64,000 nucleotides of DNA, taken from assembly GCF_000687475.1 (NCBI RefSeq), contig NC_057318.1, positions 5,394,001-5,458,000 on the forward strand, given 5' to 3'. Origin of the DNA: Ustilaginoidea virens. Its lineage: Eukaryota; Ascomycota; Sordariomycetes; Hypocreales; Clavicipitaceae. Within the stretch, counting starts at the first letter, position 1. Each line of letters begins with the position of its first letter. Under the pieces are notes generated by a model, which saw nothing but the letters and a program-made list of their open reading frames with translations, had not been told where the DNA came from and searched no databases. Shown here one piece after another: positions 48,700 to 58,538 of this stretch. The translations under genes and the position numbers were made by a program.

Positions 48700-49905
48700 A
48701 CTCGCCCTCGCGGCTCCGCAGCACACACAAACAAAAGGTCTTGCAGCCACTGTTTCCTAGCGTCGGTAGCGCCAGCCGTGCTCTCTGATAATTGATCCGT
48801 CGAGTCTTTCTTTCTTTTCCTCTCTTTCTTTTCTTTTTCTTTTTTTTTCCTTTTCTTCTTTGCACGCCATAGTTTCTACCTGTGTAGCAATCTCAATCCT
48901 GTTACGCGTTCTGAACGCATGGTGCCCCCATCAGAGAAATCAATGGGACAGGGCGGCCGGGGTCAAAGTTGTGTGAGCCGATATCTGGAAAATGACTGGC
49001 GTAGAGTAGGTAGATGTGTGGTATCTGCTGACGCGGGTTCGGCATCGGCAAAGTCTTCAAGACATTGACGGAGTCCTAAGGGTTCGGCATCGGCAAACTC
49101 TGTTAAAAAAAAAAAAAAAAACATTGGCGCAGTATCAGGATTCACGCTCAGTCCACCCTTGCACCGCCAAGGTCAGTCAACTGCAGCAGATCAATCCTCA
49201 AACATGGCCCTTGGCTAAAGAAGATGCTTGCATGCATGACCTGTCACGACAAAAAAAGGGGAAATGACAATCCAACCCCCACCTAAACACTTCATGTCTT
49301 TATCCATCATTCCACACAAGGGTTTGCATAAGAAAACACAGGCCAGGCAGGATGCATGATGCATGATGCATTTACGCGCAAAGCTCGGAGCAAGACGGAA
49401 AATTTCATGATTGATAAATAGAACCACTCTAAGAAACATGACAAATGAACGCGCCGTGACGTCTCTCCCACCACGGCGGTACCCAAACTGTCGCGGGACC
49501 CAAGGGACGACCGAGTGAAGAACAATCTTTCAGGCAAAAGGCCGAAAAGTCAAAGAACGGACATGCGTCCTTTTGCTCCCGAGGGGTTGAGAGAGAAGAC
49601 AGTGTATGTGTACGAGGACGAGCGAGCCCCAGCCGACCTAGTGCACGCGCAGAGACGTCGCGGAATGGGTTCGTCTGCAAGCTGTACTCGCGGTACAGCA
49701 ATAGACGGCGCCTGCAAATGTGAAAAAAGGCAAAGAGAGCCCGGAAGAGGCAGGCACATCAACGGCTGAGAGAAAGAGTCGTCGGCCCTGTTTCCTTGGC
49801 CTTGTCTTTGTTATGAGAAGCAGAGCTGGGGGGACCGGCTGGCCGTTGTGAGTCGGCGCGCCTGCTGAGCATGAGCCGAGCGCGGCGAACATGACGAGTC
49901 GATAT
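48700..49905. other. Intergenic region between convergent LAS17 and eIF1A
   Basis: No gene is supported. A 17-base direct repeat GGTTCGGCATCGGCAAA occurs at 49036-49052 and 49081-49097. GCATGAT repeats lie near 49348-49370. A T-rich tract follows the LAS17 stop (48805-48860). Confidence 0.55.
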
Positions 49906-50813
49906 CTAGATGTCGTCAATGTCGACTTCCTTCTTCTTGTCGCCCTCTTCAGAGTCCTCATCGGAGTCGGCGTCTCCAAACTCGAAATAGGCCTCTCCGT
50001 CTTCGCCTTGGCCAAAGGTATCAGTCTCATTAATCTTGGCATGCTCGGGAAGCTCTCCATAGGACTTGAGGGAGCGAGCCTCGTCCGCAGTGTACTTGAG
50101 AATAACATCGCCCTTGTTGTCTTGGAAATCACGAAGCGAAAGAAGGATGATATCGCCTTGGTTGATCCAGACTTTCTTCCTCATCTTGCCCCGAATCTAG
50201 GATGCAGAGTTAGTTATTTCCGTAGTCCACAGAGGAGAAAAATTAAATGAGAAATTAAAGAAGAAAGAAGGAAGCGAGGAAGGGAGATTTTGGCATAGAA
50301 AGGTGTTCATCTTGTAGCTTTAAACACGAGAATCAGGATGCAACAATCGGCGGTTTTGCCCTGTTTGATGAGAAAAAGGGGAAGTGGGGAGGCAATGCTG
50401 GAAGGAAGCTTCCAAGGTAAGGGCGACATGAGTCTTTGAGGGGCGAGGGTGTTTTATACGTGATTTAGTGAGGGAGGGGTCTTTTTGACTAAATTCTTCA
50501 CACACATTTGCAAGACGCTTGCTTCCGTCAAAGCAGAGGGCCTCGAGCCGTCCGTTTCCGAGCATCTTGATGACCTGAGCGTATTCTTGACCATCTTCCT
50601 TAAAGGTCAGTTCTCGGCGTTGATCGTCATTCTCCTTGGTACCTCGTCTGCGGTTCTTGCCGCCCTGTTAAGCGATTCGTGTCAGCATTTCTCCGTGTAC
50701 TGCCGCTTGCAAAATCGGAGGCATCAAGCGGAACAGAGGGGGAATGACGGTGCGATGGCGGGGGCGGGGCACGGCTTGATGTTTGAGTGTACCTTTCCCT
50801 TGTTCTTGGGCAT
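49906..50813 (-). CDS. TIF11: Translation initiation factor eIF1A
   Basis: Factor binding the 40S A site that promotes scanning and start-codon selection. Three minus-strand exons, 50793-50813, 50506-50664 and 49906-50196, give about 156 residues, as expected. Exon 1 encodes only MPKNKGK; the basic N-terminal tail continues GGKNRRRG. The OB fold includes [20 protein letters not shown] and [18 protein letters not shown], and the C-terminal acidic tail ends VDIDDI, typical of the family. For intron 2 the donor GTGTGT after ANN-like text keeps the usual spacing before [11 protein letters not shown] second donor (GTGAAG) six bases downstream would add Val-Cys. The gene is divergent from the unrecognised gene at 51461. 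Confidence 0.94.
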
Positions 50814-51460
50814 GACAAAAGCTGGAGGATATGTTTTCGCGTTGCGTTCAAGGAGATGATGTCGCGATTAGCTTGCACAGGCCGAGGGGGAGCGTTTGGT
50901 ACGGCGTAATCGTCAGATGAGGACGGAGGTGATGAGGGTGATGAGGGTGATGAGGTGAGGGGTTGAGATGTGGAAGGAGAAATCGAGAAATCAAATCGTC
51001 CGTGTGGGTTTGGGAACTGCGTGCTGTGGGGCGAGCGAGACTGGAGTCATGCCGTCCAAAAGTGGCTGGTGTACGGAGTACTCGGTAGTAAGTTTGCAGC
51101 CAAGTTGTCTTTGAGCGTCGGTGGCCTCGGCTTTGGTGGCGGGGCGGCCGGCCGGCCCAGAGTTGCGCCCTGCATTTATGGGTTGCCAGAAGAATGAAAA
51201 ATAAAACCCAAAAATGAAGGCGAGGTTAGAAGGCGGATGGAAAAACGACGACATGATATGGAGGAACTACGGGGAACATGCCTTGGTACCTGTTTGCAAA
51301 CTCCCAGCCACACCAGCCACAACAGCAACCGCCAAGTCCGCCCGGACCAGAGGGTTAATCAGAGATTAGTCATCCTGACCACGTCCCATCCGTCACAAGT
51401 TGGCAAACACACAACACAAAACCGCTTCCTCGACCCATACATGCCCATGCCTCTTCTCAC
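50814..51460. promoter_or_regulatory. Divergent promoter region of eIF1A and the 51461 gene
   Basis: About 650 bases between two divergent ATGs. GATGAG repeats lie near 50915-50955. A TACGGAGTACTCGG half-palindrome sits near 51073 and GGTACC near 51286. No coding region is supported. Confidence 0.45.
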
Positions 51461-52204
51461 ATGGACGTGGCAGGTGCTTTGAGGAGAGCCACGCCCTCTT
51501 GCGCGAGGGTTCCCGCCAACCGTCTCCAAGGCACCTGCCGGCTCCCCCCTCTGCGCTTCGCCTCCGGCCCGGCCAGAACGCCCCGCGGCAAACCCAGGGC
51601 CGACACGCCAAGGTCGGTGAAGCGATTCGTCCCAGAGGAGGCCAGCCGGTTCGTGACGCCGGACGGCAGGCTGCTCACCACCCTCGAAAACCGAGACTTT
51701 TTCCTCGAGCACGGGATCGAGCCGGACAACGGGCGAATGACGCGGTTCGCGCCGACTTCCGAGCTGTCCCGTCTTTGCGCCGACTTGGGCACCGCCTTGG
51801 CCTACAGCCCGCGGCACGTAATCCACCCCCACGACCTGCGCTACTTTGAGCCTCGCGGCCACCCGCTCGCCGTGCAGAAGCGGTCGCAGTACGCTGCCAA
51901 GGCTCGGCGGCAGCCGCTGTGGATCATGACGACCAGTGCTGGCGCCGGCGCTGCTGTGGTGCGGACTCTGACGCAGCGCCGCTTGACCCGGTCGGTTTAC
52001 GAAGCTCTGGACGCGCTGGGCTACCGGTCTGCGGGCGGGGATGGGGGGGGCGGAGCCAACATGGCCGACGAAGCCAACAAAGCCAACAAGATTCGTGGGA
52101 CGCTCTGGATCGCGATACACCAGCCCTTGAAAGCTGCCAGCCAGCCGGCGGAACGGTTCGGCCGGGTCGTTGCCCAGGCTTTGGCCAAGCACTGCGGCCT
52201 TTAG
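51461..52204 (+). CDS. Unrecognised protein, probably mitochondrial
   Basis: Intronless frame of 247 residues. I do not recognise the family. The first 55 residues are rich in Arg, Ala, Pro and Ser with very few acids, and include an LRFAS segment resembling a mitochondrial processing site, so import into mitochondria is inferred. The middle contains a well-ordered-looking region (TTLENRDFFLEHGIEPDNGRM-like text and HVIHPHDLRYFEPRGHPL). After it, WIMTTSAGAGAAVVRTLTQRRL resembles a helix, and the C-terminus ends QALAKHCGL. Codon use matches neighbouring genes, and the frame is unbroken, which favours a real gene. A mitochondrial ribosome or assembly factor is possible but unproven. Confidence 0.6.
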   Translation: MDVAGALRRATPSCARVPANRLQGTCRLPPLRFASGPARTPRGKPRADTPRSVKRFVPEEASRFVTPDGRLLTTLENRDFFLEHGIEPDNGRMTRFAPTSELSRLCADLGTALAYSPRHVIHPHDLRYFEPRGHPLAVQKRSQYAAKARRQPLWIMTTSAGAGAAVVRTLTQRRLTRSVYEALDALGYRSAGGDGGGGANMADEANKANKIRGTLWIAIHQPLKAASQPAERFGRVVAQALAKHCGL

Positions 52205-52599
52205 CCGATGAACTTGACCTTGTGTGTGTCTGACGTGCTTACTGGTAGCATTGTACAAACAAGGCTGGGAAGACGACGGGACGGAAAAGGAAACAGTTGC
52301 CTTGTGGCGTCTTGAACCACGGAATCTCTCTGCAGCCATAGCATGCCCAGGCCCCTGGTGCTGATAGTTGAAGGAGTCCACTTGCGTCTCGTATTTTCCA
52401 TCTCCTGCCGCTTTTCCATTCCCTTCATACTGGTCCTTTCCCCGTTGACGACGCGGTCTGCTGCCAGGGTCATTTAGGCCCGTAAGTTGTGTATGAATCA
52501 ACCGCAGCTGGCGGACGTGAGAAACCGTACTCCGTACTCCGTGCTCTGTACATACGTCCACTACAATGTCTGGAGACGCCCACCCTCAGTGCGGCTCCG

Positions 52600-52630
<31 letters not shown>

Positions 52631-52963
52631 CTTTGGCTTTGGGCTTCATGCTCGGTTGCGATAACATTCTGCCTGCTCGGTACCAAGGTCGGTACCTCGC
52701 CCCCACCGTGGGCTCTAGCGTGGTTCGGATGTCACTGCCGTACCCGGCTTGTACCCCAAGCTGCATGTGGAATGCAAGCTGACAGCCAAGGTACCTAATG
52801 TATGTGGGTTATTCAGTCAGTAACTAGGTACCTAACCTATAGCTGGCCCCCCGGCCCAATCCAGCACAAACAACACAACCACCAACCAACCACCACCAAC
52901 CATCACCACCAACAACCACCATCACCATCTCACATCATCCGACCCCCGTCCCGAATCCCCCCA
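52205..52963. other. Intergenic region upstream of CHS5
   Basis: No separate gene is supported. It holds (GGCTCT)n (52592-52645), CCGTACTCCGTACTCCGT near 52528-52546, GGTACC words near 52679-52690 and 52826, and a CCA/ACC-rich tract (52865-52935) just before the CHS5 ATG that is probably 5' leader. Confidence 0.55.
52592..52645. repeat. (GGCTCT)n hexanucleotide repeat
   Basis: About eight GGCTCT units, the last ones changed to GGCTTT. Confidence 0.9.
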
Positions 52964-54367
52964 ATGCTCGTGTCCCTGACTGTCGGCAAAGTCGACGCCG
53001 GCGTCACCGTCCTCCTGACGCCGGACAAGCGACTGGTTCGTTGGAAATCTCGCAGCGAGCGCCCGCCCCGGCCTCTCTTTGAGCTTGCACCTGGCACTTG
53101 CCCTCGCCCCCCCCCCCCCCCCCCCCCCGTGGTAGTTGGTTGCTGACTATCCCCCCCCCTCCCTTTGGACGCCTTGCAGATCGAGTTCCCGTCCATCCTC
53201 CTCCCCCCCAACATCTCGTCCGGCAGCATCGTCGACATCGCCGTGTCCCAAAACGTGGAAAAGGAGACGGCGCAGGAGCAAAAGTTCCGCGCGCTGCAGC
53301 ACCGCATCCTGCACTCGTTTGGCGCCTCGGAGCCCGCCAGCCCTGCCCTCCGCTGCCGCAACGCGACGCAGACGGCGGTCGTGCTCGAATGGGACCCCGT
53401 CGAGCTCGCCACCGCCGACCTCATCTCGCTGAGCCTGTACCGCAACGGCCAGAAGGCCGGCAACATCCCGCGCCCGCTGCACATGCACAGCACCAAGATC
53501 AGCGGCCTGGCCGTCGACACCGAGTACACGTTCCACCTGGTGCTGCGGACCACGGCCGGCGTGCGCACGAGCGACAAGATGGCCGTGCGCACCCACAAGA
53601 TGACGGACCTGAGCGGCATCACCATCACGCCGGGGATCCTGCCCGCCGCGGCCAGGGAGACCCTGTGCGAGGCCGTGGAGCGCATCGGCGCCAAGCTGGC
53701 GGACGGGGTGCGCATCGACACGACGCACTTTGTCACCACGGAGGGACGGGGCGCCGCCTGGGAAAAGGCCGTGGAGAACAACATCCCCGTGGTGCGGCCC
53801 GAGTGGGTGGATGCGTGCGAGAAGAACGGCCGCATCCTGGGCGTCACCAGATTCTACCTGGACGCCATGATGCCGGGCCCGCCCAGCGACGACCAGCTCA
53901 GATCGCCGCCGCCGCCGCCGCCGCCGCCGCCGGTCCCGGCCAAGGACATGGCCCAATCGCCGCCTCCTTCGCGTGGGGCTACGACGACGGCGGCGGCGGC
54001 TACGACGGCTGACGACGAGGTCGACGCGGCCGACGCCGGAAGCGGCAAGACGCAGGGCACCACCGCGCATGGCAACGACCAAGAACAAGGCCAGCAGGAG
54101 TCCTCGAAAGCGCCGCCGCATCCCGATGAGCAAAAGATGAAGCTGGAGGAAAAGGCGGAGCAAAAGGTGGCCCTGCGTCCCAGCTCATCAAGCAAGCGGG
54201 ATATGGATATGGATGCGGACAAGGATGTGGATATGGCCATGGATGGGGATGCGGAACCGACGGGCAAGGGTGACGAGCACGGCGATGAAGAAAATGGCAC
54301 CGAGGGCCAAGAGGAGAAGCCGGCTGGTACGCCAGATGGTGCGTCGTTCCAAGAGGTGGAGCTGTAG
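52964..54367 (+). CDS. CHS5: Exomer scaffold protein Chs5
   Basis: Scaffold of the exomer coat that carries chitin synthase and other cargo from the trans-Golgi to the plasma membrane. Two exons, 52964-53035 and 53180-54367, give 419 residues. The N-terminal [32 protein letters not shown] stretch is the family dimerisation region, followed by a fibronectin type III domain (about 75-165) and a BRCT domain (about 170-255, with HFVTTEGRG and PVVRPEWVDACEKN). The rest is low complexity and acidic, rich in Asp, Glu and Lys. The intron donor is GTTCGT, a weak site, and the intron contains a run of about 20 C. Both features make transcript support desirable, but the protein join is convincing. Confidence 0.92.
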
Positions 54368-54586
54368 AGACGGATTGCTGCCGAGGCATGGTTCGTTCCG
54401 CGTTGTACGAGAAAACAAAAAGATGCACAGCTCCGTACTCCAAGCCCCTGTTGATGTGCCGTTCTCGCCGATGCGGACCGGAACAGTGGCAGTCCCAGTC
54501 CCCGCTGCTTTTTCTTGACGCATCTATACCCCCATGCCCACATGCCCACCACCATGCCGCCGACTGCTTCTGCCCCCGTCATCCAT

Positions 54587-55381
54587 CTACGGCGGGATGA
54601 CCTCCCCCTTCCAGTCCAGACACTTCCCCCGGTCGCGCAGGTCCAGCCCCCGCACCACCGCCACCATCCTCTCCACCGCGTACTCGGGACTGAACAGCTG
54701 CTTCTCCGGGACGCGCCCCCAGAACGGCCGGCTAAAGTCCGTGCGCACCGTGCCCGGGTGGTAGGCCAGCGCCACCGCCTTGTCGCCGCTCCTCGCCGCC
54801 AGCATGATGTCCAGGCTGCCGGCGATGCTGTTCACCGCGGCCTTGCTCGCCCGGTACGAGTACCACCCGCCGGCCCTGTTGTCCGCGACGGAGCCCACCC
54901 GCGCCGACATCATGACCCACGTCGCGTGCCTCGGCAACGGAGCCGCCCCGCCGCCCATGTCGGTGGCCCGCCGCGGCAGCAGCTCGGCAAAGTGCTTCGC
55001 CAGGAGCAGCGGGCCGACCGCGTTGACGCGGAACATGTCCAGGCTGCGGGACGCGTCGACCTGCGCGAGGGACCGCTCGGGCGCCAGGACCCCGGGCACC
55101 GCGCACCCCAGGTGCAGGTGGTGCGTGTGCGGCGGGAACAGGCGGCGCGCGGCGGCGGCGGCGGCGCGGACGGACGCCTCGTCGGCGGCGTCGACGCGCA
55201 CGACGTGCAGCCTGGCGGCCGGGGGGCCGTCGCCCAGGATGGCCGACTTGGCCGCCGCGAGGTCCGGGTGGCGCGTCGTGGCGAGCACGGGGAGCGTCGT
55301 CGCCCGGAGCAGGTGCCGCGTGAGATGGAGGCCGATGCCGCGGCTGGAGGGGCACACGAGGATCCACGGGCGGGAGGGCAT
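54587..55381 (-). CDS. Short-chain dehydrogenase/reductase
   Basis: Single-exon gene of 264 residues with the classical SDR fold, probably an NAD(P)-dependent oxidoreductase of the C-factor/CsgA-like group. The cofactor turn is SSRGIG (about 12-17), less usual than TGxxxGIG. The FRVNAVGPLLLAKHF stretch supplies the structural Asn, and the active-site Tyr and Lys are in YSYRASK near residue 170, with Ser in MMSARVGSV before it. A proline-glycine PGTVRTDF block follows, as in the family. The start MPSRPW was chosen because it sits right before the Rossmann strand; an in-frame ATG 23 codons upstream would add a Gln/Pro/Lys-rich stretch. It converges with CHS5. Substrate unknown. Confidence 0.85.
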   Translation of the reverse strand: MPSRPWILVCPSSRGIGLHLTRHLLRATTLPVLATTRHPDLAAAKSAILGDGPPAARLHVVRVDAADEASVRAAAAAARRLFPPHTHHLHLGCAVPGVLAPERSLAQVDASRSLDMFRVNAVGPLLLAKHFAELLPRRATDMGGGAAPLPRHATWVMMSARVGSVADNRAGGWYSYRASKAAVNSIAGSLDIMLAARSGDKAVALAYHPGTVRTDFSRPFWGRVPEKQLFSPEYAVERMVAVVRGLDLRDRGKCLDWKGEVIPP

Positions 55382-55455
55382 TTGTCGCTTTTGCCGTGGC
55401 TGCTTTTGGGGGGGGGGTTTGTCGTGGGCGGATTCTGTAGACAAGAGCAAGCACG

Positions 55456-55510
55456 CCGACAGTGGATGGCCGACAGTGGATGGCCGACAGTGGACAGCCG
55501 ACAGTGGACG
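55456..55510. repeat. GGCCGACAGTGGAT minisatellite
   Basis: Four tandem 14-base units with small changes, just upstream of the dehydrogenase gene and about 50 bases from the start of retrotransposon DNA. Confidence 0.88.
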
Positions 55511-55561
55511 GACACCTGGATGGAATTTCAGCGGGACCTGGATGCCGCTGACCTACGTCAT

Positions 55562-55767
55562 TGTTGGAAGGAAATTGGCTTGCCTGTAATGTGGATATCG
55601 GTCATATCCGAGGGTGGATATGCCGAGTTCTCCCTGGATCAGTAAGCCCTTAGGGGTACCCCCTATCCTACTATAAATAGCTGGGAACACAAGTCTCTTA
55701 GAGAGGACGGGGTTCCTTCAATCAAGCATTATCGCATTTTCCCTGTGCATTCTGATATAGTAGCAAT
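55562..55767 (+). mobile_element. LTR-like sequence at the border of the transposon block
   Basis: TGTTGGAAGG at the left edge is a typical Copia-type LTR start. It is followed by CTATAAATAG (55671-55680) as a promoter candidate and a TTCCCTGTGCATT segment, ending near GCAATT, which could be a mutated CAACA terminus. The right end is uncertain and no clear primer site follows. It marks an abrupt drop in GC content. Confidence 0.5.
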
Positions 55768-56579
55768 TGCGTAAATATCATAATAAAAACCTTATTTTTA
55801 TCCTTTACCTTGTGGCCTAGCCTTAAGATCAATTGTTATCTTTATTTTGCTATAAAAGCCACTATTTTCCGGATCCTATTTAAGTAAGCTCTAGATTCCC
55901 CGTTGAATCCGTCAAAAGCCTTATTGCTGATATACTTATGTGGCCTTATTAATTAAAAAAGGAGGCTATTTATTCGGAAAGTCGCGATATTTCTTTTGAT
56001 CTAACAAATCGATATCTTAACTGCTATTTTCGTTAGATTAATTCGTACCCTAAATATCGTTATTAGCGAAAATAGGTACTATTACTAATAATAGCTCTAA
56101 ACTAGTAGTTAAGCTGATATCCCGATATAATTAGGATATCTAGTATAATTACATTTAAAAGCGTGCTCTAGAGGATGATATTTAGATATTTATTGACCCT
56201 AAGGGCTCGGCGATACTAAATATGCCTCTTCTGCTGGCGTAGGAATTAGATGAACCTATCTATTCCACGTAGGTATTAGCATTAATACCTATATCGGTAG
56301 TAATAGCCGATTTATTAATAGAAGCTGTAGATCGTACCCCTTCTGTAAATACTAGAGCTGCATCGGCAGCTAAGGCATTATCGGCAGTATTAATAGTAAG
56401 AATAAAAACAATCCGGCCGTAATAAGTTGAGAATATTAAAGAAAACCACCACTTTAAGCCGATATAATGCCTTAGTGGTATTAGTACTGCAGAATAGATA
56501 AAATAAGCTAATATTTAGTATAACTTTTAGAACGACTGTTATACGATATTTAGTCGGAATCTTTAAGTATATATAGTAT
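55768..56579. mobile_element. AT-rich degenerate element remnant
   Basis: About 800 bases of AT-rich DNA full of stop codons in all frames, lying between the LTR-like sequence and the next LTR. The look is that of a mutated retrotransposon interior interrupted by the following element, but no conserved domain can be read. Confidence 0.4.
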
Positions 56580-57306
56580 TGTTGAAATCAGCGCCTTTTT
56601 AGCTGTATTTTGGTACTGGTCTCGCCACCATACAACGTCTCTGCGTTGAGATATCGCGGTGGCTATACCAGGCGCTATAGTGGGGCATAGCGCCCCACAA
56701 CGCCGATTACAGTGGGCTACAGCGCCGGTCACGGCACCGGCACAGCATCCCACAACCGGCCACAGCGGCCGGTCACAGTGGGCCACAGGGCCCACAACAG
56801 GCGGCGCATTTCTACGGGATTACCAAATAGGCAAAACAGCACCTTCGGCCTTCTACATACAGTCACCCGCTACACCGCGCCTTTACGGCACACCGGTATA
56901 AGGCTTCCGGCCCGTACGGCAGGCTGTTATAGGGCATCCGGCACACCGCTATAAGCCACTGGGCTTGGTTGGGTAGGCATTGGGTAGGCACTAGGTAGGA
57001 TATTGGGCACAGACTGGGCACGGTTAGGCAGACCGACTTTTCGTCGGGTTTTTCGCTATTTTTTGCGGTTTTTCATTATTTTCAACCACTTCTTCAAGAT
57101 AGTAGAAATATACCTAAAATTCCCTCTTTCTAGCTAGAATAGTCACTAACAATTAGAATCAGATTTCCCTAATATCTTTGCTCTGGTCAACCTCTTGTGC
57201 GCTTTAAATCTTTAACCAGCTCTTTATTTTATTCTGCAACGCCTTATACGCCACTATCGGTATCCAGTACATTTCCAATAGTATTCTGAACCACCATTTT
57301 GCAATA
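56580..57306 (+). mobile_element. Copia-type 5' LTR (copy A)
   Basis: 727 bases beginning TGTTGAAATC and ending TTTTGCAATA, where the last bases look like a mutated CAACA. A reversed copy is found at 58539-59244, which defines both ends. The LTR has a GC-rich core (about 56690-56800) in sharply AT-rich surroundings. The primer-binding site follows directly. Differences from the other copy in the core are mainly G-to-A or C-to-T. The five bases before it, AGTAT, may be the target duplication. Confidence 0.85.
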
Positions 57307-57320
57307 GGTTATAAGCCCGG
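57307..57320 (+). other. Primer-binding site for an initiator tRNA-Met half molecule
   Basis: GGTTATAAGCCCGG starts at the first base after the LTR. It is complementary, apart from one G-to-A type change, to the anticodon stem-loop of fungal initiator tRNA-Met (GGGCTCATAACC). Drosophila copia is known to prime from such a half tRNA. This identifies the element as Ty1/Copia and fixes its plus orientation. Confidence 0.7.
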
Positions 57321-58533
57321 TATCTCAAGGCTTCCAGCTTAAGACTTTTTTACGCTAACTTAGGATTTTAACGCATTTAGCAGCTAACCTTCTAGAAATC
57401 TAACTAATAAGGGATTAATCATCCCAGATTTAGGAACCTAGCTACCACACTAAGCTATAATATATCCTTTTCAATAGGATTTTCTAAGGATTTTCTAAGG
57501 TTATTCCTTAACGCAGCTTTCTTCTAGTTTTATTTAGATTTTCAGTCTTAATTTTCTTTATATTTTTAAGACTTTCCGGCACCTTTTCTCTTCCTATAAT
57601 GGCTAGTCAGAATATTCCTACCGCCGATAACCTAAGCTATACGGCAGAGGTAGAAGAATCTAATAATAACTAGGAAATTGCCCAGCTTAGGGAAGACTAA
57701 TAGGAAATAAGAAAAGAATTCAACTATAAATTTAATTAAATTAATTCTAAAATCGATTTTTTGGCTGATAAGGTGGGCACCTTAGTAGACAGACTAATTA
57801 AGCCTGCTACTAGCCCACTATCCTAGGATATTATGGATGTAGATACCTTCTAAACCCCTATAGGTAAAGGAAATAATCCACTATTACTACCTAAAGCCTA
57901 GTAGCAACCCCTGCCGGTTCTATTTAGTATTAGCAGCCAAGTCAGCGCTATAGCTATTAAGGAACTAGCTAAAATAGCTAATAGATTCTAGGAATCCTAA
58001 AAGCTAAAGGGGGCATCTAACTTCGACTAATAGAAATAGGCCCTTATGATTCAACTTAGGGCACTTAATATCGCTAAATTCATCGAAAATCCTTTTATTA
58101 CTAGTAGTTTTAACGATTCAGAGCAAGCACTTTTACTATTATTTATTAAGAATAGTTGCATAGAAGGACTAGCTGCCGCTATCAACTAGTGTATTAACCT
58201 AGAGTCAGCCTTTATATTACTCACCAAATAGTATTCCTACTCATTAGATATACAGCGGACCCACCTATACCCTGCCTTCTATTAACTAAATTTTATAGGC
58301 TATAAGGGTACCTTAGAATCTTTTAACGCCTCCTTTAATAGCTATCTATCTAGACTGCAAATTTTAGGCTCCTATATACAACCTTTCGACTAAATCAGCT
58401 AGTATTTATATACTATAGAAAGGGTCTTTTTTCAGTAGGCAGAACGGCACTACACAATAATAAGAATCGCCTATACTTAGGGAAATACATCAAATATTAA
58501 CCTGCAATTTTATATGGTTGATTTACTGGAAGA

Positions 58534-58538
58534 ATAAC
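58534..58538. repeat. Left target-site duplication ATAAC
   Basis: ATAAC directly before the solo LTR is repeated exactly at 59245-59249 directly after it. Five-base duplications are standard for Copia integration. Confidence 0.85.

Noticed and set aside
54515..55645. 376-codon plus-strand open frame across the dehydrogenase
   Set aside because: It is antisense to the dehydrogenase and very Arg/Ala/Gly-rich, as expected from GC-rich shadows.
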